25,855 nt of DNA from Nemertoderma westbladi (Eukaryota; Xenacoelomorpha; Nemertodermatida; Nemertodermatidae). Below, in pieces: positions 1 through 9,277 of this stretch (positions within the stretch are counted from its first letter, which is position 1; each line of letters opens with the position of its first letter). Position numbers and translations under genes: made by a program. Under the pieces are notes generated by a model. That model had not been told where the DNA came from. It ran no database searches and was given only the letters and a program-made list of their open reading frames with translations. The DNA is taken from the NCBI GenBank assembly GCA_032718475.1, contig JAUCBJ010000053.1:1-25855 (forward strand), read 5' to 3'.

Positions 1-3000
1 TCTTCCTTTACTGATGGAAGGGACTTTAAGTTGTCGTCCATGTATATGTCTCGTTTGATGTTATCTATCACCTCTTTGGAGAAGGCATCCCGGTTGTCAT
101 CCGCAGTGGTACGAACCACTGAGCAGGCGTTTGAAGGGCTTGATATAATCCCAAAAGCCTGGATGGTCATCCAGTACTCTACCGGTTTCTGGTTGAGATC
201 TCCTTCAGGCCACCACAGGAATCTTAGGCTGTCTCTATCACGATCCAACGCCTTGACTTGTAGGAACATTCCTTCTATATCGGAGGCGAACGCGATGGAA
301 TATTGTCTTAATCTTAACAGTATCCCCAACAAAGATTGGAGCAAGTTGGGTCCTGGTAACAACTCCGAATTAAGGGATTGGCCCATATATAGGGCGGAGC
401 CATCAAATACAACCCGTACTTCATGGGGTTTACCGGGTTTGGGAACATAATGATGTGTTAGATAATAAGTCCTTTCAGTTATTGGAGTTCCTTCCGGTAC
501 TCGCTCCGCATATCCCTTTGTGATAAATTTCTTCAACTGAGTTTGGTACATTTCCTTAGCTGAAGCGTTTGCCGTAAGACGTCGATGTAATTGATTGATT
601 CTTTTCTCAGCCAAGGGTCTGTTATTTATAAATCTGGGTTCACGTTTTCGGAAGGGTAGTCCGATTTCATATCTACCTTGATCTTTTAAAAAACGTGTGG
701 TTGTTTCCTGGATTTGCTTGGCTCTTTCTTCTTCTATCGACAGGGCTTTGTCGTATGAATTGGGTTCTACCAATTCTTGGGTAAAGAATCGTACGGCGAG
801 TTCGTCCCGAGTTCTAGCGTTGTAGCGCTCTACCTCGTCATTAAGTTCGTCATTATAAATAGTGGATTCCGTTGGGCGAATCAGTTGACATAGGTTCGTT
901 TGGTTTTTCCAAGTTTGGTTTTCGGTAAGTAGGTCAATTGTGTTCTCTTCTTCGAAGAGTTGGTAGATGTCGTCATTATCCGAGGAGTATGGTGTTCCCT
1001 CAGTTAGTTCGTCCACCTCACTGCTTTCCTCTTCCCAATCACTTACCTGATATATTTGTTCGTGGGGCATTCTCTCTTCTAGAGTTCTACGGGAAGGGCC
1101 AGTAAAGTACCAACCTACTCTAGTTCTTACCGCATAAGTTTGCAGTGGCTGTGGTTGAGCAGGCCGTTTCTCCAATGTCTCAAGCGCTTCGTGTGCGTTT
1201 TGGCCGATGAGTATTTGCACTCCGGGATAATCTGTCTGGAATCGAGGTATCTTAAGATGTTGGATGCTCTCATCCTCGTCCCAATTATAAAGGTCTGCTT
1301 GGGTAGTAGCGAAGTTCTTTATAGCCACCATTTTTACTGACCTTACACCTTGTGTTCCTAACTTATCCTGGGGGGTGGACAACACACCTACATAGTAATC
1401 TGCCGTCAGGGTAGATTTCCAAACCTGCATAATTCCTGACATATTCAATTTAGTCCGGAACTTGGGTTGTCCAGCAAAGATATCTTCGGCTAGCTCTTGA
1501 TCGATGAATGTTCCTGTGCTGCCTGAGTCAAGTAGGGCGTTCACTATGTAGCTTCTGTTAATACCGTGAACTCTTACCTGAACTACAGGAAATTCTCTGA
1601 TTCCTACGTTGGAAGTTGGAGCTTTCCAAGATGATTGTTTGGTAAAAGTAGTAGGGGGAAACTCCTCGTTGATGTCCTTTTCGTAAGTAAGTGCTCGATA
1701 CACCGTGGTGTTTATTAGATAACAGGATTCATTGGCGTCGGAGAATTCGTCAGTATAGAATCCTTCCATCTCAGACTCCTGATCAGTGTCGTTTACATCA
1801 CTGAATTGGACATGTAGTTCGGACTCACTTACCTGACTCGGCTTGTCTCGTTCGAACTCACTATGTAACAAGATGTGATGTTTCGCACCACACTTTTCAC
1901 ACTTTATGTCGGAGTAACAAGTTCGCCGTTGGTGTCCTGGTCTGAGGCAATTATAACATAACCGCTTGTCCCACACAACTGTACGTCTGTCTACAAGGGA
2001 TTTCTTTAGAAATTCCGCACACGTACTCAAACGGTGGGTCCCGTCGCACAGCGCACAGTTAGGTTTTATGTTACTTACTTTACCTTGGGTAGTCTGATGC
2101 ACTCTCGTTCTTTCTTCGGGCTTTCTTCCGCGCATTCTGCTAGGAGACTGAGGAGGGGTCTTAGTAACCTGTTCTCTCCTATTGTTGGTTCGAGCTTTGT
2201 GTTTACTTACGTCCTTGGAGGTTTTGTCAATATAATAAGATCGTTCGGTGTCTTTCCCGCTGTCTTCTTCTTGGGAAACTTGGCTTTCGCCATCGTCAGT
2301 GTAACACACCGGTATTATCCTTCTCCTAGAAACGGGTTTCTCACTTACCTTATTTTCCGATGTTTTCTCTCTGGACTGCCTTATGAGTTGTAATTTTACT
2401 TCACTATCTAAGAAGGACATGAGATCAGCCATGGTAGGACTTCGTCGTTGTTGTTCATTCATGTACAACACTTTCTTGTCCCAGCGTGTACATACTCCAC
2501 CCTTTGGTAAAGTAGAGACTACGGCTCCAATAACCATGGAACTCTGATATTCATGCGACTTACCTAACCAGTCCAGTTGTCTACAGATCTCTTGAATTTC
2601 ATCGGAAAACTCTATAATCCCGCTACTAAGGAAGTGTCGGGGGGCTACTAATTTTGCATACAAATACTTAGCTATGTTATCCTTGTTACCATACCTGATG
2701 TTTAGTGTATCCCAAACTTGTCTTAATCCATCTGTATGTCCAATAAACTTTAACGCCATTAACTTGGGAGGTCCTTCCAAGCACTTGATGAGGAATCTAA
2801 GTTTCTCTCCGTTAGATAGTACAGAGTTCTGTATGCTATCTTTGTAATATTCGTTGAAAGGTAACCATTTCATCTCATCTCCATTGAATTTGACGATCTC
2901 TCCCACTTTGACCGCTTGGCGGGCTTCTGTTCTAGCCATCTGACGCGTAAAGCTTTCTTGGGCCATCGTGTTATTTAATATCGAATTATCGGTATATAAA

Positions 3001-5336
3001 TTTCTCGGATCATTATCAGGTCTATAGGGAATATCATTAATAACAGGTCTATAATCACCCTTAATAGGGTTTGCTATAGGAGTTTCTACTTCACTAGCAG
3101 TATAGATGCGTGTAGGCTCCACACCTTGCGCATGTAATACTTCAGACCTAACGGGTGGACACAATGTTACAGGGGGTATGGGTATGCCCTTTTGAATATT
3201 GACTAATTTGTCGCGTTCTAGTGCGATACTTTGCTGCACCTCTTGCAACTCTGCTCTACCTTCCCTCACTGTTCCCTTAAGTTGGTGGACAGTCTCCTGC
3301 ATCTGTCCTAGCAGGAGATTCATCCCCCGCCGTCCCTCTTCCACCCACTCAACCGCCGAAGCGGGAGTCGCCAACATAGTAGCGGGCTGACGCGGGACGA
3401 CGGGAGACAAATTATTGATTTCTCTCTCTGCTATCTGGACAGGGGTATTTGCATGGACTGTTCCACCGGGTACAGGCAGTGTAGTACTATGTAAAGGGAA
3501 TTTAGAGTTAAGCTCTGGAAGTGTAGGGGTCTCTAGCACAGAAGTGACTTTGGGAACAACAGGCCTAATTATTTCAGGTTCATCGACTATAGTAGGGAGT
3601 CTTTTGACCTGGATAAATTGTTCTATGGGTTCTGCACTACCTAAGTCTGTGCTAGTTAGCTGTCTTTTAACAGCTGGGGGCAAATCAGGCAATTTGCGAC
3701 GGTAAGATGTTTTTCTACGCCTACTTAGATGAGATCTATTTCCTCCGCCTTCAGGATCGGTGGTCTCGCCTTCCTCCGAGGATGTGTATCCCTGGCGCTT
3801 GGGAGTAGATTTTCTCATCATCTGCATTTGATTAGCAGTAAACTGTTTATTTATACTGTCTTGTGTCTCTTGCAGATTTTCCAACTCCAGGTGGGTAGTC
3901 TGCTCAGAGGCTCTCCGTTCTGCTTCTGCCACTGCCTTTGCTGCTTTTCTTTCTGCTTCTGCTTCTGCCGCCGCTGCCTTTCTTTCTGCTTCTGCTTCTG
4001 CCGCCGTGGCCTTTGCTGCTTTTCTTTCTGCTTCTGCTTCTGCAGCCGCTGCCTTTCTTTCTGCTTCTGCTTCTGCCGTAGCTGCCTTTGCTGCTTTTCT
4101 TTCTGCTTCTGCTTCTGCAGCCGCTGCCTTTCTTTCTGCTTCTGCTTCTGCCGTAGCCGCCGCCTTTTGTTCCTCTATCCGTCTTTTCTTTATTTGTTCT
4201 TCTCGGACTCTAGTGAGACGGAGTTTTTCATCACATTCAGCTTGGTTTGCAGCTAACATTTCGGCATCGATTGAGTCCAATACAAGCTTGGTTCCTTCAC
4301 TATTAGGGGAAAGTCCAGACAGCCGTCTCCTCAACTCTTCGTCTCCTAGGAATCGCTGATAGTCGGACAAATAAATGTCGATAGCGTCTCTAGTTCGCGG
4401 TTTCTCGGCGGCCTCTTCGCTTTCCGCTTGAAAAAGGGTGACATCAGTTGGTTCTTCATAAGTTGATCTCTCAGCCAGCTGGGATTTCCACTGGGCCGTT
4501 TCCTGGACTTTGAGATCTACCCGGTGTAACCAAGTTTTGACAGCAACCTGCAGCGACGTGTCTTGTCTTCTTTTGGAAGTTTCCTCAAAGGCTGAGAGGA
4601 TTAGTCGTATGCGTAGGGTTCTTTCGCGTATTTGATATAGCAACTCTGCCTGCTCTTGAGGTCCGTGAGGTTGTCGAAACAGTTGTTCTTCCAATCGATC
4701 CAAGGATCCGAAGAATCCCTGCACATATCCTGCTGCCGACCTCTTCCAAACAGCTGGATCCATTGTATCTTTAGCCACTCCCATCCTGTGTATATCTTCC
4801 CAAGTAGCCTCGGACAGATCTAACGGAAGTCCGAGTTCGGGAAAGTTCCATTGTGATTCAACAATAGATATCAATTCTTCCCTGGCGTATCCCGCGTAAT
4901 TATCTTGGGTCGCTCGCTTATTCTTCGCCCAGTCGGCTTGATGTTCCTCCACCGCAATGAATATAGTAGTTAGCACTGCAGCAGGAAGAGTAAGAAGGGG
5001 GTCCGAGTAGACTGTATCAGCCATCTGCACTCCATGTTCGGGAGTCAACTCTACAGTATCCGAACTGCTGGAGCTATCGGGTCGCTGGGAAGTAGGTTCT
5101 TGACCAAGATGTTGCTGCGATAGGACAACTGCCTCTTGGTCCCGTTTTACCTGTGCCCGAGTGCCTATGATGGACCTATGGTGGACTAGCCTAGGGTCTG
5201 ATACTACTGGAGGGATGACCTTTTTTACAGTAGGAGGTGAGCCGAACTCCTTTCTTATTCGCTCCACACTCCTATCTGAATCACAGATAGTTGTATCGAT
5301 CAGACTGTCTGACAGGTTTTGCTGAGTGTCAGACAT
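1..5336 (-). CDS. BEL/Pao LTR retrotransposon gag-pol polyprotein, partial at C-terminus
   Basis: One frame runs from the ATG at 5336 to the left window edge without a stop (about 1,778 codons). A DUF1759-like gag segment (WLPFNEYYKDSI to NKDNIAKYL) spans about residues 815-890. Three zinc knuckles follow: CALC..H..C from C1094, CYNCLRPGHQRRTC from C1127, and CEKCGAKHHILLH from C1146. The retropepsin-like protease (DUF1758 type) has its active site DSGST at D1270. Reverse transcriptase begins near VRVVFDGSALYMGQSLN (about 1640), includes DIEGMFLQV and LRFLWW, and reaches YMDD at 1765-1768. This order and the Pao-type RT motifs identify the family. The rest of RT, RNase H, integrase and the 3' LTR lie outside the window. 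The N-terminal gag half is rich in charged residues and alanine. The start is the first ATG after a stop-rich leader. The product would copy element RNA to cDNA and package it. Whether it is expressed is unknown. Confidence 0.93.
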   Translation of the reverse strand, partial: MSDTQQNLSDSLIDTTICDSDRSVERIRKEFGSPPTVKKVIPPVVSDPRLVHHRSIIGTRAQVKRDQEAVVLSQQHLGQEPTSQRPDSSSSSDTVELTPEHGVQMADTVYSDPLLTLPAAVLTTIFIAVEEHQADWAKNKRATQDNYAGYAREELISIVESQWNFPELGLPLDLSEATWEDIHRMGVAKDTMDPAVWKRSAAGYVQGFFGSLDRLEEQLFRQPHGPQEQAELLYQIRERTLRIRLILSAFEETSKRRQDTSLQVAVKTWLHRVDLKVQETAQWKSQLAERSTYEEPTDVTLFQAESEEAAEKPRTRDAIDIYLSDYQRFLGDEELRRRLSGLSPNSEGTKLVLDSIDAEMLAANQAECDEKLRLTRVREEQIKKRRIEEQKAAATAEAEAERKAAAAEAEAERKAAKAATAEAEAERKAAAAEAEAERKAAKATAAEAEAERKAAAAEAEAERKAAKAVAEAERRASEQTTHLELENLQETQDSINKQFTANQMQMMRKSTPKRQGYTSSEEGETTDPEGGGNRSHLSRRRKTSYRRKLPDLPPAVKRQLTSTDLGSAEPIEQFIQVKRLPTIVDEPEIIRPVVPKVTSVLETPTLPELNSKFPLHSTTLPVPGGTVHANTPVQIAEREINNLSPVVPRQPATMLATPASAVEWVEEGRRGMNLLLGQMQETVHQLKGTVREGRAELQEVQQSIALERDKLVNIQKGIPIPPVTLCPPVRSEVLHAQGVEPTRIYTASEVETPIANPIKGDYRPVINDIPYRPDNDPRNLYTDNSILNNTMAQESFTRQMARTEARQAVKVGEIVKFNGDEMKWLPFNEYYKDSIQNSVLSNGEKLRFLIKCLEGPPKLMALKFIGHTDGLRQVWDTLNIRYGNKDNIAKYLYAKLVAPRHFLSSGIIEFSDEIQEICRQLDWLGKSHEYQSSMVIGAVVSTLPKGGVCTRWDKKVLYMNEQQRRSPTMADLMSFLDSEVKLQLIRQSREKTSENKVSEKPVSRRRIIPVCYTDDGESQVSQEEDSGKDTERSYYIDKTSKDVSKHKARTNNRREQVTKTPPQSPSRMRGRKPEERTRVHQTTQGKVSNIKPNCALCDGTHRLSTCAEFLKKSLVDRRTVVWDKRLCYNCLRPGHQRRTCYSDIKCEKCGAKHHILLHSEFERDKPSQVSESELHVQFSDVNDTDQESEMEGFYTDEFSDANESCYLINTTVYRALTYEKDINEEFPPTTFTKQSSWKAPTSNVGIREFPVVQVRVHGINRSYIVNALLDSGSTGTFIDQELAEDIFAGQPKFRTKLNMSGIMQVWKSTLTADYYVGVLSTPQDKLGTQGVRSVKMVAIKNFATTQADLYNWDEDESIQHLKIPRFQTDYPGVQILIGQNAHEALETLEKRPAQPQPLQTYAVRTRVGWYFTGPSRRTLEERMPHEQIYQVSDWEEESSEVDELTEGTPYSSDNDDIYQLFEEENTIDLLTENQTWKNQTNLCQLIRPTESTIYNDELNDEVERYNARTRDELAVRFFTQELVEPNSYDKALSIEEERAKQIQETTTRFLKDQGRYEIGLPFRKREPRFINNRPLAEKRINQLHRRLTANASAKEMYQTQLKKFITKGYAERVPEGTPITERTYYLTHHYVPKPGKPHEVRVVFDGSALYMGQSLNSELLPGPNLLQSLLGILLRLRQYSIAFASDIEGMFLQVKALDRDRDSLRFLWWPEGDLNQKPVEYWMTIQAFGIISSPSNACSVVRTTADDNRDAFSKEVIDNIKRDIYMDDNLKSLPSVKE
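3940..4164 (-). repeat. Three in-frame 75-bp repeats in gag (Ala/Glu/Lys-rich 25-residue units)
   Basis: Inside the gag-pol frame, a 75-bp unit occurs three times (unit starts near 3940, 4015 and 4090 on the plus strand). Each unit encodes a 25-residue stretch of the AEAERKAA / AAKA type, at about residues 390-466. The period is a multiple of three, so the frame is kept. The composition predicts a long charged helix or coiled coil, plausibly for gag multimerisation; that role is inferred. The three units are nearly identical, which suggests recent slippage or unequal exchange. Confidence 0.85.
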
Positions 5337-5416
5337 GTTTAGCTATACAGTTGAAGGCTTACTGCTATAGTTACAGTTAAAGCAAGTCTAGTAATTCAGT
5401 ATGACCACTGGCCTAG

Positions 5417-5687
5417 TACCGGTAATTTATTGCAGTATATTAGAATACCGGTATGCACTTATAATATATATAAGTATTGTAAACTAGGTTTGTCACAGAG
5501 TACCGGTATATAAATTTAACACAGATATATAAATATATAATAGGCCTATCTTGAATACCGGTATACAGCTTACACTTATAGTATATATAAGTATAATTAT
5601 GAACTAAAAATTAATTACAGAGTACCGGTATGATTTCAGCTCAAATTTATAGAAATAAATATAATAAGCCTATGGTAGGTACCGGTA
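5417..5687. promoter_or_regulatory. Cluster of six TACCGGTA palindromes
   Basis: The 8-bp palindrome TACCGGTA occurs at 5417, 5446, 5501, 5556, 5623 and 5680 (starts). The core ACCGGT is the core of the Grainyhead/CP2 consensus AACCGGTT, so a binding-site array for that family is one possibility. Part of the clustering comes from the local tandem duplication. No function is shown by the sequence. Confidence 0.3.
5442..5687. repeat. Diverged tandem duplication (about 110-125 bp) upstream of gag
   Basis: Two diverged copies are visible, about 5442-5552 and 5553-5676. Each starts with GAATACCGGTAT, continues with a CACTTATA..TATATATAAGTA segment and a CAGAGTACCGGTAT segment, and ends near a TAGGCCTAT / AAGCCTAT stretch. 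A third start (GGTACCGGTATG) follows at 5679. The block lies in the presumed leader or LTR of the BEL/Pao element. Confidence 0.6.
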
Positions 5688-6612
5688 TGTCAATTATTTT
5701 TAGAATAATTGAATTCCTGAATATTTTAGGGTTACTTAGTTACTTTAACTTACTTTATTACCGTTATTTAAGCAGTAGTCCAACTGATATTGAGACCTAG
5801 TTGTTGTCTGGTAGGCCTACTATGTATAAATCGTTTGAGTTGATTTATAATAGATATATACCCGTTTAAATGGGTTTTTTGTCAATATTTGAAATAAATG
5901 TTATTATTTCTGGGGGGTCACTACACAGAAGCTGCGCGCTCTCAGTGAAGTGCTATTTATTTGACACTAAAAACTGATAATTCTAATTTACCTAAGTTAC
6001 TTAATACTACAAATTACTTACTATACTGGTGAGATTAATTCTCTAATTAAACACAACAAAATATTACGTACGAAATTTTTAGGGTAATTTTACAGGAAGT
6101 CTTCAAACCAGCCTAACAAAGGGTTAGAATTCTGGTTATTACAACGGACAGGGTACTACGGTATTTGAAATAATAAGTAGTAAATATATTGTACTGTCCA
6201 GATAGGAAAATACCACCGCCTGACGACCTATAACCGTATCGCTATAGGTACTACGTTATGTATCACGGATTGTTCCTACCCAGAAGCTAATAGAGCTAAC
6301 GAATGTGCCTATCAACCACTTTACAACACAAATATACTGCCTACACTAATTACTTCGGAAAGCACTGTACACTAAACCCTAAATTAGGTACAAGTACCGG
6401 TATAACAAATAATCAGTAGTTAAATATACTTGAACAGTTAAAAGAACCACGGCATCTGCTGGAGTGACCGAAGCACAAAATCTCCAGTCTTTACCTACGC
6501 CGAGCAGCCCTGATGTAGTACCGGGGTTAGTTTAACTATAACGGTATGTATAACAAGCACAATTACTGTAGGAATAAACTTGGGGACATGAATGTTGCGA
6601 ATAATCGCATAA

Positions 6613-7150
6613 ACTCTGAATAATAAATATTACGCTACCCGTACAGAATACTCAAACAAAATACAAACTAAACGCTGGCAGACTACTATCAAGCCTAAAC
6701 AAACTACAGTATGTGCAGATTCTGAAACTGTTAGTTAGTATGCGTTCTAGCACGGTAGTACGACTTATTCTTTAAGAGGGGATTGACCTTACCTCATATG
6801 GCTGCCCCAACTTACTAACGGCACTTTATCAGACCAACTCTACACACGCAGCAATCCCTTCAGGCCTAAGAATAGCTAGACAACAATCTAGCCTACAAAA
6901 TATCTGAGTAATAACTATTACGGTACCTGAACAGACCACACAAACAAACACAGGCTAAAACACTGGCAGACTACGATCAAGCCTAAATAAACTACAGTAT
7001 ATGCAGACTCTGAAACTGTTAGTTAGTATGCGTTCTAACACGGTAGTACGACTTATTCTTTAAGAGGGGATTGACCTTACCGCATATGGCTGCCCCAACT
7101 TACTAACGGCACTTTATCAGACAAACTCTACACACGCCGTAATCTCTCCA
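6613..7150. repeat. Tandem duplication, 288-bp period
   Basis: Two copies lie head to tail, about 6613-6900 and 6901-7150. Landmarks recur exactly 288 bp apart: CTGGCAGACTAC at 6675 and 6963, and GTTAGTTAGTATGCGTTCTA at 6730 and 7018. The central 110 bp, through CACGGTAGTACGACTTATTC and GCTGCCCCAACTTACTAACG, is nearly identical; the edges are more diverged. It lies upstream of gag, where LTR U3 enhancer-type duplications are often found in retroelements. Whether this is inside the LTR is unproven. Confidence 0.85.
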
Positions 7151-7315
7151 AACTCAACACAGTCAGACAGCAGTTCAACCTACAATTACTTGCTCAATCT
7201 GAGCAGACTTACACGTCTTCAGCTCAATATTAACTTACTAGGAAATAAAACTGACAGAAATAAGTAAGCTCCAAAAGAAACAAGGGGTGTACAGTCCCTA
7301 ATCTCTTAAACAGCC

Positions 7316-7420
7316 TACCGGTATACAATAATCAAAATCGAATAATACTAAATGTACTTGTACAGCAGTACCGGTACCGGTGATGACAGTTAGGCCTACT
7401 GACCTACAGAAGTACCGGTT
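7316..7420. promoter_or_regulatory. Second cluster of TACCGGT motifs
   Basis: TACCGGTA occurs at 7316 and 7369, an overlapping TACCGGTG at 7375, and TACCGGTT at 7413. One further isolated TACCGGTA lies at 6395. These are outside the tandem duplication that explains part of the first cluster, so the motif recurs in independent sequence on the same 5' side of the BEL/Pao element. Confidence 0.25.
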
Positions 7421-8708
7421 CAGTTTTACCAGTCACTACGGTATTTTGCAACCTTATTGCCTACTGCAATAAGATTATAAACTGTTACTGTTCGCGCTTT
7501 TAAAGACCTTTAGCAGTTTAACCTGCCAAAATTTATATGTCTTTTAGTTAATTAAAACACCTTTAGCATAAGACAATATTTTATGCTAATACACAAAACA
7601 TTAGCCGAAGTCAGCCCATGCGCGATCATTCACCCGATGGATCTACACCCGGGAGGCTGAATTCGGATGCTTAAATTTTATTATTGCAGTGTAAGGTTGC
7701 AGCGTAAACTTACTGTATTATTCGACAGATCGTTAATAATTAATTCCTGACAGATATTATTGGCTTTCGGGAAATATTAACAGTTCCTTTAGGACGTGGC
7801 GCTCTATCTATTTAAACAGAACTAAGACTTATACTAAAACGCAACGATACCGCTTATGATTAAAGTATAAAGCGTATTCTTTAGGAAATACTTTGTTACC
7901 AATCACAATCATACACACTATTCTGCCGACCGTCAGTATATTTGATCACACATAAAGAGAGCAGTAATTGACTCATGTAGGGTCTACTAAATAACATTAG
8001 ATTCAATACACACCACATTAATATAAATCGCAATTGTTATATATAGCCTGTCTCTCTAACCTGTAGTGTATCAAGAAAATTGGGAAATTTGGGTGATTTA
8101 TCCGTATTATCCAAAGATCAATATTTCCATCAACAAATAGGTACAATTAATAACTGACGGTAAATAACAGTACAAACAATATGATTAATAGTGAGTTAAG
8201 ATTGATTAATTAAGTAAGTGAGTAGTTAGATTGATTAATTAGGTGATTTAAGTTAGGTAACAGTTTATACTTTCGATAATTTAAGCAGTTTTACTAGAGT
8301 TCTTCCCAAAAGCCGGTGTTATGGCGAAAATGGGAACACAACAACAGAATCATATAAAATCATATGACTACTACTACTATACGAGTATACCAAAAACTCT
8401 TATTCCACGAAGCCCCGTTCAACACAGAGGATGAGCATAGAGATAGGAAATTCAGTTCAGTAGCGCTGGGATAGGTCGAAATCAACGCCTACGCAAATTC
8501 TATTGGCCGACACGAACAGCAAGGCTAAGGCAACCTCTCTAAGCTAGTTGGCCGATTAAACTGAGCCCAGATATCTCCGTACAGCACATCAGCCAATAAG
8601 CTGGTAGCTTGCACTATTTTAGTTATAAATCCCTTTGAGAGTATTCTAGCGACTGGGGGGGAACTGGCCAGCAAAGGCAAACGTATCAGTTATCCCACAA
8701 AAGCTTTT

Positions 8709-9277
8709 ACAATCTTAGTGATTATAAATAATATCTTAGTGATTATAAATAATATCTTAGTGATTATAAATAATATCTTAGTGATTATAAATAATATCTT
8801 AGTGATTACATATAATATCTTAGTGATTATAAACAATATCTTAGTGATTATAAATAATATCTTAGTGATTATAAATAATATCTTAGTGATTATAAATAAT
8901 ATCTTAGTGATTATAAATAATATCTTAGTGATTATAAATAATATCTTAGTGATTATAAATAATATCTTAGTGATTATAAATAATATCTTAGTGATTATAA
9001 ATAATATCTTAGTGATTTTAAATAATATCTAGTGATTATAAATAATATCTTAGTCATTATAAATAATATCTTAGTCATTATAAATAATATCTTAGTCATT
9101 ATAAATAATATCTTAGTGATTATAAATAATATCTTAGTGATTATAAATAATATCTTAGTGATTATAAATAATATCTTAGTGATTATAAATAATATCTTAG
9201 TGATTATAAATAATATCTTAGTGATTATAAATAATATCTTAGTGATTATAAATAATATCTTAGTGATTATAAATAAT
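8709..9277. repeat. 21-bp minisatellite array, left half
   Basis: About 27 head-to-tail copies of a 21-bp unit that begins ATCTTAGTG and ends ATAAATAAT. Most copies are identical; variants include TAGTCATT in a run near 9050-9110, one TTTTAAAT change, and one 20-bp copy near 9029 that shifts the reading frame. The period is seven codons, and neither strand has a stop in one frame, so long frames (INNILVI on plus, TKILFII on minus) are by-products of the repeat rather than genes. The array continues in the same phase at 11435. Confidence 0.97.
9268..9277. repeat. Target-site duplication, left copy (TATAAATAAT)
   Basis: TATAAATAAT ends the left array at the LINE junction, and the same 10 bp restarts the array at 11435, directly after the (TAG)5 tail. 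This is what target-primed reverse transcription leaves behind. A longer duplication cannot be excluded because the target is itself repetitive. Confidence 0.7.

Larger units (their letters stand above)
5337..8708 (-). other. Non-coding 5' side of the BEL/Pao element: leader and presumed 5' LTR
   Basis: This 3.4-kb stretch has no long frame on either strand and sits upstream of the minus-strand gag-pol start, where the leader, primer-binding site and 5' LTR should be. Only one LTR could be in the window, so its ends cannot be found by comparing two copies, and I found no convincing TGG-initial primer-binding site. Minus-strand AATAAA occurs at 5956-5961, shortly before a GTGTAGTGACCCCCC stretch near 5920-5935, which could mark R/U5; this is weak. 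Two internal tandem duplications and many TACCGGTA motifs lie within it (listed separately). Unrelated DNA may fill the right part, up to the 21-bp array. Confidence 0.45.

Noticed and set aside
31-4359. Several plus-strand open frames of 60-175 codons in the first 4.4 kb
   Set aside because: They are antisense to the intact BEL/Pao gag-pol frame; the Cys/Phe- or Ala/Ser-rich ones are the complement of the gag helix repeat.
5337-6200. Primer-binding site and exact LTR end
   Set aside because: Several TGG-initial candidates were considered on the minus strand, but none follows a convincing CA terminus or matches a tRNA 3' end that I could defend.
8593-8655. Plus-strand promoter (CCAAT at 8593, TATAAA at 8624)
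   Set aside because: The spacing is plausible, but in AT-rich DNA these words are common; it points away from the BEL/Pao gene, and no gene follows except a truncated LINE.
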